Source of the DNA: JAVBSX01 sp051660685
GTDB lineage: Bacteria; Planctomycetota; Planctomycetia; Pirellulales; Thermoguttaceae
Direction of reading: 5' to 3'
Length of the DNA stretch: 24,147 nucleotides
Assembly: GCA_051660685.1 (NCBI GenBank)
Contig: JBOFQB010000058.1
Span: 1 to 24,147, forward strand
Shown: positions 14,629 through 23,792 of the stretch, in pieces
Layout of the letters: every line of letters starts with the position of its first letter
Numbering within the stretch: the first letter of the stretch is position 1
The notes under the pieces: model-generated
Told to the model about the DNA's origin: nothing
Seen by the model: the letters and a program-made list of their open reading frames with translations, nothing else
The model's database searches: none
Position numbers and translations under genes: made by a program

Positions 14629-17600
14629 ATGAAAAAACTGTCCCTCCTATGTTTGTTGTTCTTCCTGAGCAGTCTCTCTTCCCCCGCGTATGCCCAAAGT
14701 AATTCCGGGGCCAAACCGGATGCTGAAGTGGTGTTGGTTCGTAAAAGTCTCGACTTTATTCCTTATGATTTGCGAGTTGAATATCTCAAAGCTCCAATCG
14801 GAATCGACGAAATGCAGCCCCGATTCAGTTGGAAAATCAAGTCCAAAGTGAATGGTGAAACCCAAACCGCTTATCAAATCATTGTTTCTGAAAAAATAAA
14901 CAGGGAAACGGTCTGGGATTCCGGCAAGGTCGAATCGCCAAAAATGGTCGGAATCGAATATGCCGGTTCTGAATTACAACCTGAAAAAGAGTATCTCTGG
15001 AAAGTGACGACTTGGAATAAGGACGGGAAAGAATCCTCAACAGTTCAGAGTTCCTTTTCAACGGGTCTGAAAAATTGGACGGGGAAATGGATTGGTCTGG
15101 AGCAGGAACCGGCGTTGGAACATGAATTGAAGTTGGACGGGTCATTCTGGATTTGGCCGGAAAAGAATCTTGACGCCCCGATTGGTAGAGCTTTGTTTCG
15201 CAAAAAATTTGAACTCCCCGAAAAAAACATCAAAAAAGGGGTTCTCGCCTTTTCAGCGGATAATGACCATAAAATTTTTCTCAACGGAAAAGAGGTTGGA
15301 ACCGGTTCCAACTTCAAAGCGGCTCCGCTTGTTGATGTTACCAAAAACCTGCAATCCGGCGAAAACACCTTTGCAATCGAAGTCAGCAATCATGGTGATG
15401 CTCCCAATCCGGCCGGTTTGATCGGCGTTCTCTCCATTACCTTTGAAGAAGGAGAGACACAGACAGTCAAAACGGATGCAAGCTGGAAATCTGTTTACGA
15501 CATGGTAGAAGGTTATGCAAACCCGGATTTTGACGATTCCGGTTGGAGTGAAGCAGCCGAATTGGTCTTGTATGGAGGTGAACCTTGGGGGGAAGTTTCT
15601 GTCAATAAGGACCGTCCCAGTCTTCCTGCCCGCTATTTACGGAAAGGGTTTCAACTGGAGAACGACAAAAAGGACATTCTCCGAGCAACCGCTTACATCT
15701 CAGGACTCGGTTATTATGAGCTGTATCTAAACGGAAAAAAAGTCGGCGATCATGTTCTTGACCCGGTTTTGACGGATTACGACAAAAGGGTTCCCTATGT
15801 CACTTACGAAATTGACCCGAAATCGGCGATTCAAAAAGACAATGTTCTGGGTGTCATTCTCGGTAATGGTCGCTATTATGCACCTCGATTGACGGATCCG
15901 ACCGTAACGCGGACATTTGGGAAACCGAAAGTTCTGTGTGAGTTGGTGATCGAGTACAAAGACGGTTCAGTTCAACGGATTGTAACGGATGAAAGTTGGC
16001 AGGTTTCAACAGCGGGTCCGATTCGGGAGAACAATGATTATGACGGAGAGATTTACGATGCTCGTCTTGAAATACCGAATTGGTCGGACGTTAAGTTTAA
16101 CGAAGCCGAACACGGTCCCTTATTTTCTGCTGTTGAGATCGTTGCAGCACCTGAGGGGCAGGTTGTTGCGCAAATGATGCCCCCTATGAGAGTAACGGCT
16201 GAGATCAAACCGCAATCAATCACCGAAGTCAGACCCGGTGTTTGGGTTTTCGATTTCGGCCAAAATCTGGTTGGTTGGTGTCAACTGAAAGTCAAGGGAC
16301 CTGAAGGAACGGAGATCAAGCTCCGACATGCCGAAACCGTTTACGAAGAGGGACCTGAAAAGGGGATGCTTTATGTGGACAATTTGCGAAATGCCAAATG
16401 TCGGGACATTTACACCTTAAAAGGAAAAGGGGAAGAGGTTTATCATCCCCGATTTTCGTATCATGGATTCCGTTTTGCCGAATTAACCGGTTTTCCCGGT
16501 CGTCCGAATAAGGACACGTTAACCGCTTGTGTTGTTCATACGGACCTGCCTGTTGTTGGAAAATTCACAACTTCAAGTCCCCTTGTCAATAAATTGTACA
16601 AGAACATTGAATGGGGGGTTCGCGGAAATTATCTGAGTATTCCAACGGACTGTCCGCAACGGGATGAACGTCAAGGTTGGCAAGGAGATCGGGCGGGAGA
16701 GTCTTTGGGCGAAATGTTTCTTTTTGACAATTACACATTGTACTCGAAATGGTTGAAAGACATTGAGGATTCGCAGAAAGAGGACGGAAACGTTTCTGAT
16801 GTCTGTCCCAATTTTTGGCCGCTTTACAGTTCTAACGTCACTTGGCCTAGTGCTTTTACGATTATCCCAAACAGTCTGTATCGAATGTATGGTGATGAAC
16901 GTCCGATTCGCCAACATTATGAGGGGATGAAAAAGTGGATGAAGCATTTGGAACAGTTTATTCGGCGTAATGGAACGATTGACAAGGACAATTATGGAGA
17001 TTGGTGTGTTCCGCCTGAACGTCCAGAATTGATTCATTCGCAAGACCCGGCTCGGAAAACGGCTCCTGGAATTCTTTCGACCTCGTATTACATTAACAAT
17101 TTGAACTTACTTGCCCAATTTGCCGGGATGCTTGGCGAGGACGAGGAAGCGCAAGAGTTTCGTGATCGAGCTGAAAAGATGAAAGCGGCGTTTAACAAGC
17201 GTTTTTATAATGAAGAGAAAGGTCGTTATGATAACGGAACACAAACATCATGTGTCTTACCTCTTACATTCGGTTTAGTTCCAGAAGGGGAGGAGAGCAA
17301 GGTTTTTGCGACGTTGACGAATAACATAGAGCATACGACGAATCATCACATAGGAACCGGTTTAATTGGCGGACAATGGTTGAATTTGACGCTTGATGCT
17401 TTTGATCGGAATGACATTGCGTACATGTTTTTGACGAACACGGATTATCCGAGTTGGGGTTACATGGTTGAGAAGGGAGCAACGACGATCTGGGAACTCT
17501 GGAATGGTAACACCGCTGATCCGGCAATGAACAGCGGAAATCACGTCATGCTTGTCGGCGATCTGGTCATTTGGTTGTACACCCGAGTTGCTGGAATTCC

Positions 17601-17934
17601 GATTCCAGAACCGGGTGTCCCGCTTGTTTTTGCTCCGAAACCGGGCGGAAAATTGATGTCCGTCAACGCTGAATATGACTCCCCTTACGGTCTGTTCAAA
17701 GCATCTTGGAAAATCGAACGAGGAAAGTTTCGTTACACCGTTACCATTCCGGTTGGTCAAACAGCAACGGTTGTTCTTCCGAGTGATGATTTGGAAGCGT
17801 CCAAAGAGCTGAACCGGGGCAAGGTTGAGAAATCGTTGATTGAAACGGTTTCCCGGGCAGGTGTAACGCATAAGAATGTTGCGTTTGAGGTTCCGTCCGG
17901 GACCTACACCTTCGAATGTCCCTACGTTGAATAG
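14629..17934 (+). CDS. Secreted GH78 alpha-L-rhamnosidase
   Basis: It hydrolyses terminal alpha-L-rhamnose from plant, algal or bacterial glycans. The protein has 1101 residues. The ATG at 14629 has GGAG at 14618-14621; residues 1-23 (MKKLSLLCLL...AYAQ) form a signal peptide. In order: a fibronectin-like domain from about 40 to 145 (DEMQPRFSWKI), an inserted jelly-roll-like module about 160-300 with FLNGKEVGTG, the Bac_rhamnosid_N domain about 335-500 with LYLNGKKVGDHVLDP, a beta-sandwich about 510-640 (VWVFDFGQNLVGW), then the (alpha/alpha)6 catalytic domain about 645-1000. The catalytic acidic cluster is DCPQRDERQGWQGD (Asp674-Asp687), and the second acidic residue is in GATTIWELWNG. A C-terminal beta domain ends the protein. 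All family residues seem present. It is divergent from the ATPase gene. Confidence 0.95.
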   Translation: MKKLSLLCLLFFLSSLSSPAYAQSNSGAKPDAEVVLVRKSLDFIPYDLRVEYLKAPIGIDEMQPRFSWKIKSKVNGETQTAYQIIVSEKINRETVWDSGKVESPKMVGIEYAGSELQPEKEYLWKVTTWNKDGKESSTVQSSFSTGLKNWTGKWIGLEQEPALEHELKLDGSFWIWPEKNLDAPIGRALFRKKFELPEKNIKKGVLAFSADNDHKIFLNGKEVGTGSNFKAAPLVDVTKNLQSGENTFAIEVSNHGDAPNPAGLIGVLSITFEEGETQTVKTDASWKSVYDMVEGYANPDFDDSGWSEAAELVLYGGEPWGEVSVNKDRPSLPARYLRKGFQLENDKKDILRATAYISGLGYYELYLNGKKVGDHVLDPVLTDYDKRVPYVTYEIDPKSAIQKDNVLGVILGNGRYYAPRLTDPTVTRTFGKPKVLCELVIEYKDGSVQRIVTDESWQVSTAGPIRENNDYDGEIYDARLEIPNWSDVKFNEAEHGPLFSAVEIVAAPEGQVVAQMMPPMRVTAEIKPQSITEVRPGVWVFDFGQNLVGWCQLKVKGPEGTEIKLRHAETVYEEGPEKGMLYVDNLRNAKCRDIYTLKGKGEEVYHPRFSYHGFRFAELTGFPGRPNKDTLTACVVHTDLPVVGKFTTSSPLVNKLYKNIEWGVRGNYLSIPTDCPQRDERQGWQGDRAGESLGEMFLFDNYTLYSKWLKDIEDSQKEDGNVSDVCPNFWPLYSSNVTWPSAFTIIPNSLYRMYGDERPIRQHYEGMKKWMKHLEQFIRRNGTIDKDNYGDWCVPPERPELIHSQDPARKTAPGILSTSYYINNLNLLAQFAGMLGEDEEAQEFRDRAEKMKAAFNKRFYNEEKGRYDNGTQTSCVLPLTFGLVPEGEESKVFATLTNNIEHTTNHHIGTGLIGGQWLNLTLDAFDRNDIAYMFLTNTDYPSWGYMVEKGATTIWELWNGNTADPAMNSGNHVMLVGDLVIWLYTRVAGIPIPEPGVPLVFAPKPGGKLMSVNAEYDSPYGLFKASWKIERGKFRYTVTIPVGQTATVVLPSDDLEASKELNRGKVEKSLIETVSRAGVTHKNVAFEVPSGTYTFECPYVE

Positions 17935-18107
17935 GAGATGGGAGATAGGGGTTGGGGAATAGGGAGTAGGGAATAGGGGAAAGAATTGAGGATTGAGAAT
18001 TGAGAATGGAAAGGGGCAAAAAACGTGATCTGACACATGATCGGCATATTGCGTCAAAGCGAGGATTGCTCCTCCCTATCCCCCAGTCCCTATCCCCTAT
18101 TCTGCCC
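17935..18107. repeat. Dispersed G-tract-flanked element, copy B, between convergent genes
   Basis: It starts right after the rhamnosidase stop codon and ends at the stop codon of the minus-strand lptB gene. The left flank on plus is G-rich (five G-runs in 17951-17980) and the right flank is C-rich. The core at about 18020-18083 matches copy A (6904-7095) in inverted orientation, about 61 of 66 bases. Copy B also has direct repeats of an ATTGAG motif at 17986-18006 that are fewer in copy A. Confidence 0.85.
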
Positions 18108-19355
18108 TTACACCTCGTCCGGCCCGCTCTTGCCCGTAATCGGTCGTCCCGAATTGGATGTGTGCGAAAATTGCGGGCGAGGTCGCGTCGGTATCTGCGG
18201 TCCAGACGCCGTTTTGTGCGGTCGGTCCGTCAAATGTCGTACCTCTTCCAATTGCCCTTGCTCCTCGCTTTGACCAACATAACTCGGATGTCCCCGTTCC
18301 CCAGAATTGTTCGCCCGTCCTTCCCCCCCCGAATACTGCGAAGAGGACGAAGACCCTGAAATAGACGAAGACCCTGAAAATGAAGAAGTTCTTGAAATAG
18401 TTCCCGGAGAAATTCCTGACGAAACAGAAGCGGAATGTGAGGGCGAACCGGTTGAATTCACAGAATTCGCGGAATACGAGGGACGAGCATAGGACGAGAC
18501 AGCCGGGTTGGTCGGTTGAAAATCGACAACACCATCTCCAAAATAGACTTTTCGCGCCTCTTCGTTGTTAATGACCTCACTTGGTGTTCCATGACAGAGG
18601 ACTTTTCCGGCCCGAATGACATAACTTCGATTTGTAATTTGCAAGGTTTCACGGACATTATGATCGGTAATCAGAATCGAAATCCCCTCTTTCGAGAGTT
18701 GCAAGACAATTTGTTGAATGTTATGAACCGTAATCGGGTCAATATTGGCAAAAGGTTCGTCAAGGAGGATGATTTTCGGGTCAGAAACCAAAGCGCGGGC
18801 GATCTCCAGACGTCGCCGTTCCCCCCCTGAAAGACCCCCTGAAACACCCCCGCTCCCCGCATAACTTTTGCGGACCTTGACCAGATCGAACTTTTCGATC
18901 AACTCGTCACAACGCTGTTGTCGACGCTTACGATCCATTCCGAGTAATTCCATAACGGCGAGAAGATTGTCCTGAACCGTTAAACTGGCAAAAACACTTT
19001 TATCTTGGGGTAAATAGCCCATTCCCCCCTCTTTCGCGCGACGGTACATCGGCCAATTCGTCACATCTTTCCCGTTCAGAATGACCGTTCCCCCGTTTGT
19101 GTCCAAAATCCCGCACGTCATACGGAAACTGGTCGTCTTTCCCGCTCCATTGGGACCAAGCAAACCGACGACTTCACCATGATCGACATAAAAATTCACT
19201 CCGTCAACGACCCGGCGTTGACCGAAATTTTTGATGAGTCCCTCAACCTTCAAAATATGTTTCGTCTCATAATGTGACAAATCGGAGTGCGCAGCCCGAT
19301 TCACCTGTTCAGCAGAATCCGTCCATTCAGAATAAGATTTGTTGGGATTGTTCAT
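18108..19355 (-). CDS. lptB: LPS export ABC transporter ATP-binding protein LptB with Ser-rich C-terminal extension
   Basis: LptB powers extraction of lipopolysaccharide from the inner membrane through LptFG. The ATG at 19355 is preceded by GAGAGG with a 7-nt gap, giving 415 residues; a TTG at 19394 is less likely. Residues 33-272 are a complete LptB-type domain: Walker A GPNGAGKT 67-74, Q-loop Gln117, signature LSGGE 175-179 followed by RRRLEIARAL, Walker B ILLDEP with Glu200, and switch His232. Family members are about 240 residues; this one adds about 30 residues in front and about 135 behind. The tail (about 285-415) is Ser/Gly-rich, then charged, and looks disordered. The glycine-rich stretch before the signature is lengthened by a 12-bp direct repeat (18825-18848). 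It lies 123 nt after bamA on the same strand. Confidence 0.92.
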   Translation of the reverse strand: MNNPNKSYSEWTDSAEQVNRAAHSDLSHYETKHILKVEGLIKNFGQRRVVDGVNFYVDHGEVVGLLGPNGAGKTTSFRMTCGILDTNGGTVILNGKDVTNWPMYRRAKEGGMGYLPQDKSVFASLTVQDNLLAVMELLGMDRKRRQQRCDELIEKFDLVKVRKSYAGSGGVSGGLSGGERRRLEIARALVSDPKIILLDEPFANIDPITVHNIQQIVLQLSKEGISILITDHNVRETLQITNRSYVIRAGKVLCHGTPSEVINNEEARKVYFGDGVVDFQPTNPAVSSYARPSYSANSVNSTGSPSHSASVSSGISPGTISRTSSFSGSSSISGSSSSSQYSGGEGRANNSGERGHPSYVGQSEEQGQLEEVRHLTDRPHKTASGPQIPTRPRPQFSHTSNSGRPITGKSGPDEV

Positions 19356-19423
19356 TTGGGGACCTCTCAAAATGGATTCTTGTACTTCCTTCAAACATGT
19401 CGAACCTTAAAATCAGGAGATAG

Positions 19424-19446
19424 GCGGACAAGATGCCCGCGTTCCC
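19424..19446. repeat. Dispersed hairpin repeat (GCGGGCAGGATGCCCG type), copy 2
   Basis: It matches 10327-10349 at 20 of 23 positions. It lies in the 123-bp gap between bamA and lptB, followed at 19448-19467 by a small hairpin (GGGAAT/ATTCCC). Confidence 0.65.
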
Positions 19447-19478
19447 GGGGAATTTTTAGAGATTCCCATGTTCGTTTT

Positions 19479-22400
19479 CTATCTCATCCAACCAATGTAA
19501 AAACTGAAGACGTTGACATCATCCGTCGAATCTTTCATAATCGGGAACGCAAAGTCAAATGCAATCGGGGCCGGTCCCATAAAGGGTATGCTGATTCGTA
19601 AGCCGAAACCGGGCGCAACCCGATATTTTTGGGCCCAATCGTCGATGTTCGGTTGCACACAACCTGTATCAACGAAGAAAACCCCGCGAATCATATCGTC
19701 CGCCGAAATGGGGAACAACAATTCGGCTCCATTGTAGAACTCGAAATTACCCCCGACCGGAACTCCGCCCCAACGAGGTGAAACCCCGCGAAAATCAAAC
19801 CCGCGAATCGTCGTGAAACCGCCCGCGTAATACCGCTCAAAAATCGGCGTGTCAATGTCCGTCCAACTCGCCGCACTTCGGAATCCCAAAACCCAACGTC
19901 CTGACGTGTCTGGTCGTTCACGCAACATGTAATACTTGCGAGCGTCCGCAAACAATCGCGGATATTGATACGAGCCGAGAATCTGTTCCGCCCCAACCGA
20001 AACCATGTGACCTTCTGTCGCCAAATTCGGATTGTCCCGCGTATCATGCGTCAAACGAACACCAAATGTATGAAGCGCACTTGTTCCAAGGGCCCGGTCC
20101 AAATCTGGGATTCCGTACATGATCGGTTTGTAAATGTCAACACTTTCCCCTTTATAGTAGGAATTGACGGTCAAATCCGGCGTCAATTTGTAACCGAGTG
20201 AAATCGTTCCCCCCGCTCGTTGCTCGCTCCATTCAGTGTAAATACGATTGTAGTAGTAACCGGTCAATCCGAGTGAAACGTCGGTGTTCAGGAAATACGG
20301 TTCTTCCCAACCAACTTCATAACGTTGAACCTGAGTTCCCGGCATTGCTTCGATTTTGAACCGTTGTCCCGCTCCACGATAAGCATTGCGCCAATCTTCC
20401 CAACGAAGTGGATTTTTGGGCGGTCTTCTCCAATCGAAATTGTCTTCCTTGTACAAAAATCGTGCGACGAGACCGGAATCGGAGTTGACACCAATACTCG
20501 CCATAAGTTGTCCCGTTTGCGTTTCCATGACCCTAATTTTTGCAGGAACGGTCAACATCGGTTCCGGTTTTGGCGAAAAAACCGAATTGGCGTGATCCTG
20601 AAGTCCGGTTGAACCGGGCATAACCGGGTCTAAAAGTCCTCCTCCTTGCGTTGACGGATTGCGAGGTCCGGGAATGTAAGGTTGAGGGGGCGAAAACATC
20701 CCCCCTGCTCCTGAACTGTTTGCGTAGGAATTGGCTGAACCGGACGTATTAGGCATATTGTTAGGCGCATAATACGGTTGAGGTTCAACAGCAGGTGCTG
20801 CATTATTTGGGACGTAATAAGGTGAAGGAGCCGATTGCGACGTCGGAACCGCTGATGTTGACGAATAAGGACTGGGAGGAGGTGTTGGTGCTGCAAACGG
20901 AATCGCCGAAACCGGTTGAGATGCCGCAACCTGTGTATTCTGGGGATACTGTGATTGTTGGTTTTGTTGCGTTTGCTGAACTGTTTGAGTTGATTGAGTC
21001 GGTTGAGTTGGCGCAATTCCTGCTTGAGAGGATTGATTCTGGGCTTGATAAGGCTGCACAGCATACGGTTGATACTGTTGATTGGGATTGTTGGGGTCAA
21101 CTGAACCATATTGAGCGTAAGCGTTGACCGGCTGTGTTGCAACCGGCGTTGCAACCGGATTGTTGGTGTACGATGTCGGCTGTTGATAAGCCGGTTGTTG
21201 ATATGTCGGTTGCGAATAAACGACACTTGAAGATGTCGAAGAGGGCAAACTCGGCATAGACCGGGCTGTTTGACCGCGAACGACCATTTTGTTCGGGACA
21301 GTGAATGACGAATTGGGATTCGTCGGAACCGTTTGTTCCAATCGCTGATCTGTTTCACGCAACTGATTCCGAATCATCTGCTGCATGTTGATTTCCGGTT
21401 GTGATTCCCGATTGTTGGACTCCCGATTGTTGGACCGGGAATTTTCAGGTGATACAGCCGAATCAGACTGTACTGGAGAAAGAGTGGAAGTCGATGAAGC
21501 GGGGGACGAAACTGTATTTGAAGCAGGAACAACAGCATTTGACGCCGTTGAAACGACATTTGATGCCGATGAAGTGGAAGGAGCCGGATTGGAAAGGGGC
21601 GAGGAAGAAGCGGTCGAGGAGGAACCGGATTGTCCGCGAGTGATTCCTTCCCGTTGATCGGCAAGAACAGCATCTTCGTACAATTGTGCCCGGGTTTTTT
21701 CATCGACATCGAAAATGACTTCGGGCAAGTAACCTTGCATAGGATTGGCGTTGAACAGTTGGGAATACTTGAGCCGACGTTCGGTGTTGCGGATTTCTTC
21801 TGTATCAACCTCTTTGTTGGGCCGGATTCTCGGTCCCCGATTCAAGACGGTTGAGATTTTGGTGTACGATTCTTTTCCTCCATCTGCGCCCAGAATGTCT
21901 ACTGTGACATCTCCAAACTTACACGGTTTTGATTCGCGGATTTTTAAGGTTAAATCGACGATTCCCTCATTGGGAGAGGGGGAATCGACAATGTAATCAG
22001 GAACAACTTCCGTAAAGACCCGACCTTCTCGTCCATAAAGGTCCTTGATCTTCAATATGTCTGTCTCCAACCCCATTTGATTGTAATAGGACCCAACCTT
22101 GATCTTCTTCATCTCTTCGAGAATCGCTTGATCCGAAATCACAACATTCCCGGTTAGAGTCAGGTTGGAAATCTTACATCGCGGACCTTCGTCAATAATA
22201 AAACGGACTGTAATCCAAGCATCATCTGCTCCGAGACCGGAATATCCCGCCCCTTCTGAATAATCACGGTCGATTTTGGCGAAAAAGAAACCCAAACCGC
22301 GATAATAGGCAATCAGTTTTTCGACATCCTCGTCCAATTTTTCGCGGGTGAATTCTCCGCCAATGTAATACAGAATCCCCGGTTTCGATTCAACCAATTT

Positions 22401-23792
22401 TTTCAGACGACCGCCCGGCGCAACCGTGTTGCCAATAAACTCCGTCCGCAAAACCCGTTGTTTTCCCCCCTCACTAATCAGGAAAATTGCGCCCCGATCT
22501 GTCGGTTGATCCCCGCGCAACACCTCAACATGAATTTTGTGATGTCCACTCCCTTTATAAAATTCTTCAATGCGAGTTTTGGCTTGCATAACTGACATGG
22601 GATCGAGAGCATCCCCGGGCGCAATGCCCGCTTCTTCAAGCAACCGTTTTTTCGCGTATGCTTTGTTTCCAACAAACTTGACATAGTGCAAAAGAGGGAA
22701 CTCGATCAATTCAAAGGTGATCGTCACTCCATCTTGTCCCCGATAAATGTTGGGCCGAACATCAACGAACCAACCGGTCTGTGTCAAAGCCCGTTTATCC
22801 TCTTCCACTTGCAATTCGTTAAAAGGACGGTTGGGACGTGATTTAACCTTTTGACGGATTTTGTCAAGCGGTATTTGCCCGTTTCCAACAACTCGAACGT
22901 CAATGATAATGTTCGATCTGTCCAGATTCCCGTCGATAATCGGAGCAGCAGGAGAATCCTGTCCCCCTAATGATGCACTTTGGTTCGGTACTGTTGTCTG
23001 TGCCGGATTGAGAAGAGGACTGGGAGGAGGAACAACAGCGGTTGTTGAACGGGGCAATTCCTGTCCCTGAACTGTTGGTCCTTGATTTATTTGCCCCTGA
23101 TTCATTTGTCCAGACCCCTGTAATCCGGGAAATTGCGGCTGATAAGGGGCGGAATACGGCTGTTGATTGGGCTGTTGAACGGGCGGAACCGACGAATTCT
23201 GCGAATTCTGGAAATCAGCTGAATACTGATATTGTTGGGATGACGAATACTGTTGTTGATGAGGGACGGTCGGGGGATTCAACGGTTGGGGAGACGGATA
23301 TTGAGGTCCTCCATTCATTGCAACTGTCGGCAAATGGGGCTGATTCGTCAGATTCGCCTGATTCGGAGAACTAGGTTGAATTGAGAGATTAGGTTGATTT
23401 GGCAGGTTGAGCTGATTAGACGATTGTGTCAAATCAGGTCCAAAATCATAACCGGGTCCTTGAATTGCCGGTTCAAAACCTGTTGGAGATTCGACAAGAC
23501 CTTGTATAGGATCATTAAGTGAGGTGTCTTCAAAAAGCGGGGGACGTGTTGGTTCAGAAGAATACAACGTAACGGCAGTCTCTTTTCCCTGCTCCAATTC
23601 TTCCTGCGCAAAGTTATTGGGAACCCCATTTGGATCGGTTCCTTGCCCAAAATAGGGATCAACACCTAAGTTTTGTGCAATACAAACAGCCGATTGCAAC
23701 TGAAAAAACAGCAACAGGACCAGAAAAACGGCGATTTTCCGGGCGTGAAGAGAACGAATTGTCAGCTGATGATTCAATACGGTTTGCAACAT
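19479..23792 (-). CDS. bamA: Outer-membrane protein assembly factor BamA with large low-complexity insertions
   Basis: BamA inserts beta-barrel proteins into the outer membrane. The ATG at 23792 is chosen for its AGGAGA site 9 nt upstream and its signal peptide (hydrophobic VFLVLLLFFQL, then AQN near residue 40); the frame extends to 23858. The protein has 1437 residues against about 800 for typical BamA. A Gln/Asn/Pro/Ser-rich region covers about 42-290. Five POTRA domains follow near 293-362, 363-440, 441-535, 536-619 and 620-703. A second Ser/Gln/Pro/Tyr-rich segment of about 350 residues (about 714-1070) separates the last POTRA from the barrel. The 16-stranded barrel spans about 1085-1437 and includes the conserved IRGF motif. 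The chain ends in WMR, where E. coli BamA ends in an aromatic residue. lptB follows on the same strand. Confidence 0.94.
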   Translation of the reverse strand: MLQTVLNHQLTIRSLHARKIAVFLVLLLFFQLQSAVCIAQNLGVDPYFGQGTDPNGVPNNFAQEELEQGKETAVTLYSSEPTRPPLFEDTSLNDPIQGLVESPTGFEPAIQGPGYDFGPDLTQSSNQLNLPNQPNLSIQPSSPNQANLTNQPHLPTVAMNGGPQYPSPQPLNPPTVPHQQQYSSSQQYQYSADFQNSQNSSVPPVQQPNQQPYSAPYQPQFPGLQGSGQMNQGQINQGPTVQGQELPRSTTAVVPPPSPLLNPAQTTVPNQSASLGGQDSPAAPIIDGNLDRSNIIIDVRVVGNGQIPLDKIRQKVKSRPNRPFNELQVEEDKRALTQTGWFVDVRPNIYRGQDGVTITFELIEFPLLHYVKFVGNKAYAKKRLLEEAGIAPGDALDPMSVMQAKTRIEEFYKGSGHHKIHVEVLRGDQPTDRGAIFLISEGGKQRVLRTEFIGNTVAPGGRLKKLVESKPGILYYIGGEFTREKLDEDVEKLIAYYRGLGFFFAKIDRDYSEGAGYSGLGADDAWITVRFIIDEGPRCKISNLTLTGNVVISDQAILEEMKKIKVGSYYNQMGLETDILKIKDLYGREGRVFTEVVPDYIVDSPSPNEGIVDLTLKIRESKPCKFGDVTVDILGADGGKESYTKISTVLNRGPRIRPNKEVDTEEIRNTERRLKYSQLFNANPMQGYLPEVIFDVDEKTRAQLYEDAVLADQREGITRGQSGSSSTASSSPLSNPAPSTSSASNVVSTASNAVVPASNTVSSPASSTSTLSPVQSDSAVSPENSRSNNRESNNRESQPEINMQQMIRNQLRETDQRLEQTVPTNPNSSFTVPNKMVVRGQTARSMPSLPSSTSSSVVYSQPTYQQPAYQQPTSYTNNPVATPVATQPVNAYAQYGSVDPNNPNQQYQPYAVQPYQAQNQSSQAGIAPTQPTQSTQTVQQTQQNQQSQYPQNTQVAASQPVSAIPFAAPTPPPSPYSSTSAVPTSQSAPSPYYVPNNAAPAVEPQPYYAPNNMPNTSGSANSYANSSGAGGMFSPPQPYIPGPRNPSTQGGGLLDPVMPGSTGLQDHANSVFSPKPEPMLTVPAKIRVMETQTGQLMASIGVNSDSGLVARFLYKEDNFDWRRPPKNPLRWEDWRNAYRGAGQRFKIEAMPGTQVQRYEVGWEEPYFLNTDVSLGLTGYYYNRIYTEWSEQRAGGTISLGYKLTPDLTVNSYYKGESVDIYKPIMYGIPDLDRALGTSALHTFGVRLTHDTRDNPNLATEGHMVSVGAEQILGSYQYPRLFADARKYYMLRERPDTSGRWVLGFRSAASWTDIDTPIFERYYAGGFTTIRGFDFRGVSPRWGGVPVGGNFEFYNGAELLFPISADDMIRGVFFVDTGCVQPNIDDWAQKYRVAPGFGLRISIPFMGPAPIAFDFAFPIMKDSTDDVNVFSFYIGWMR

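Noticed and set aside
20630..21808. Long alternate-frame ORFs inside bamA
   Set aside because: They arise from the repetitive linker codons and overlap the intact BamA frame without any recognisable domain.
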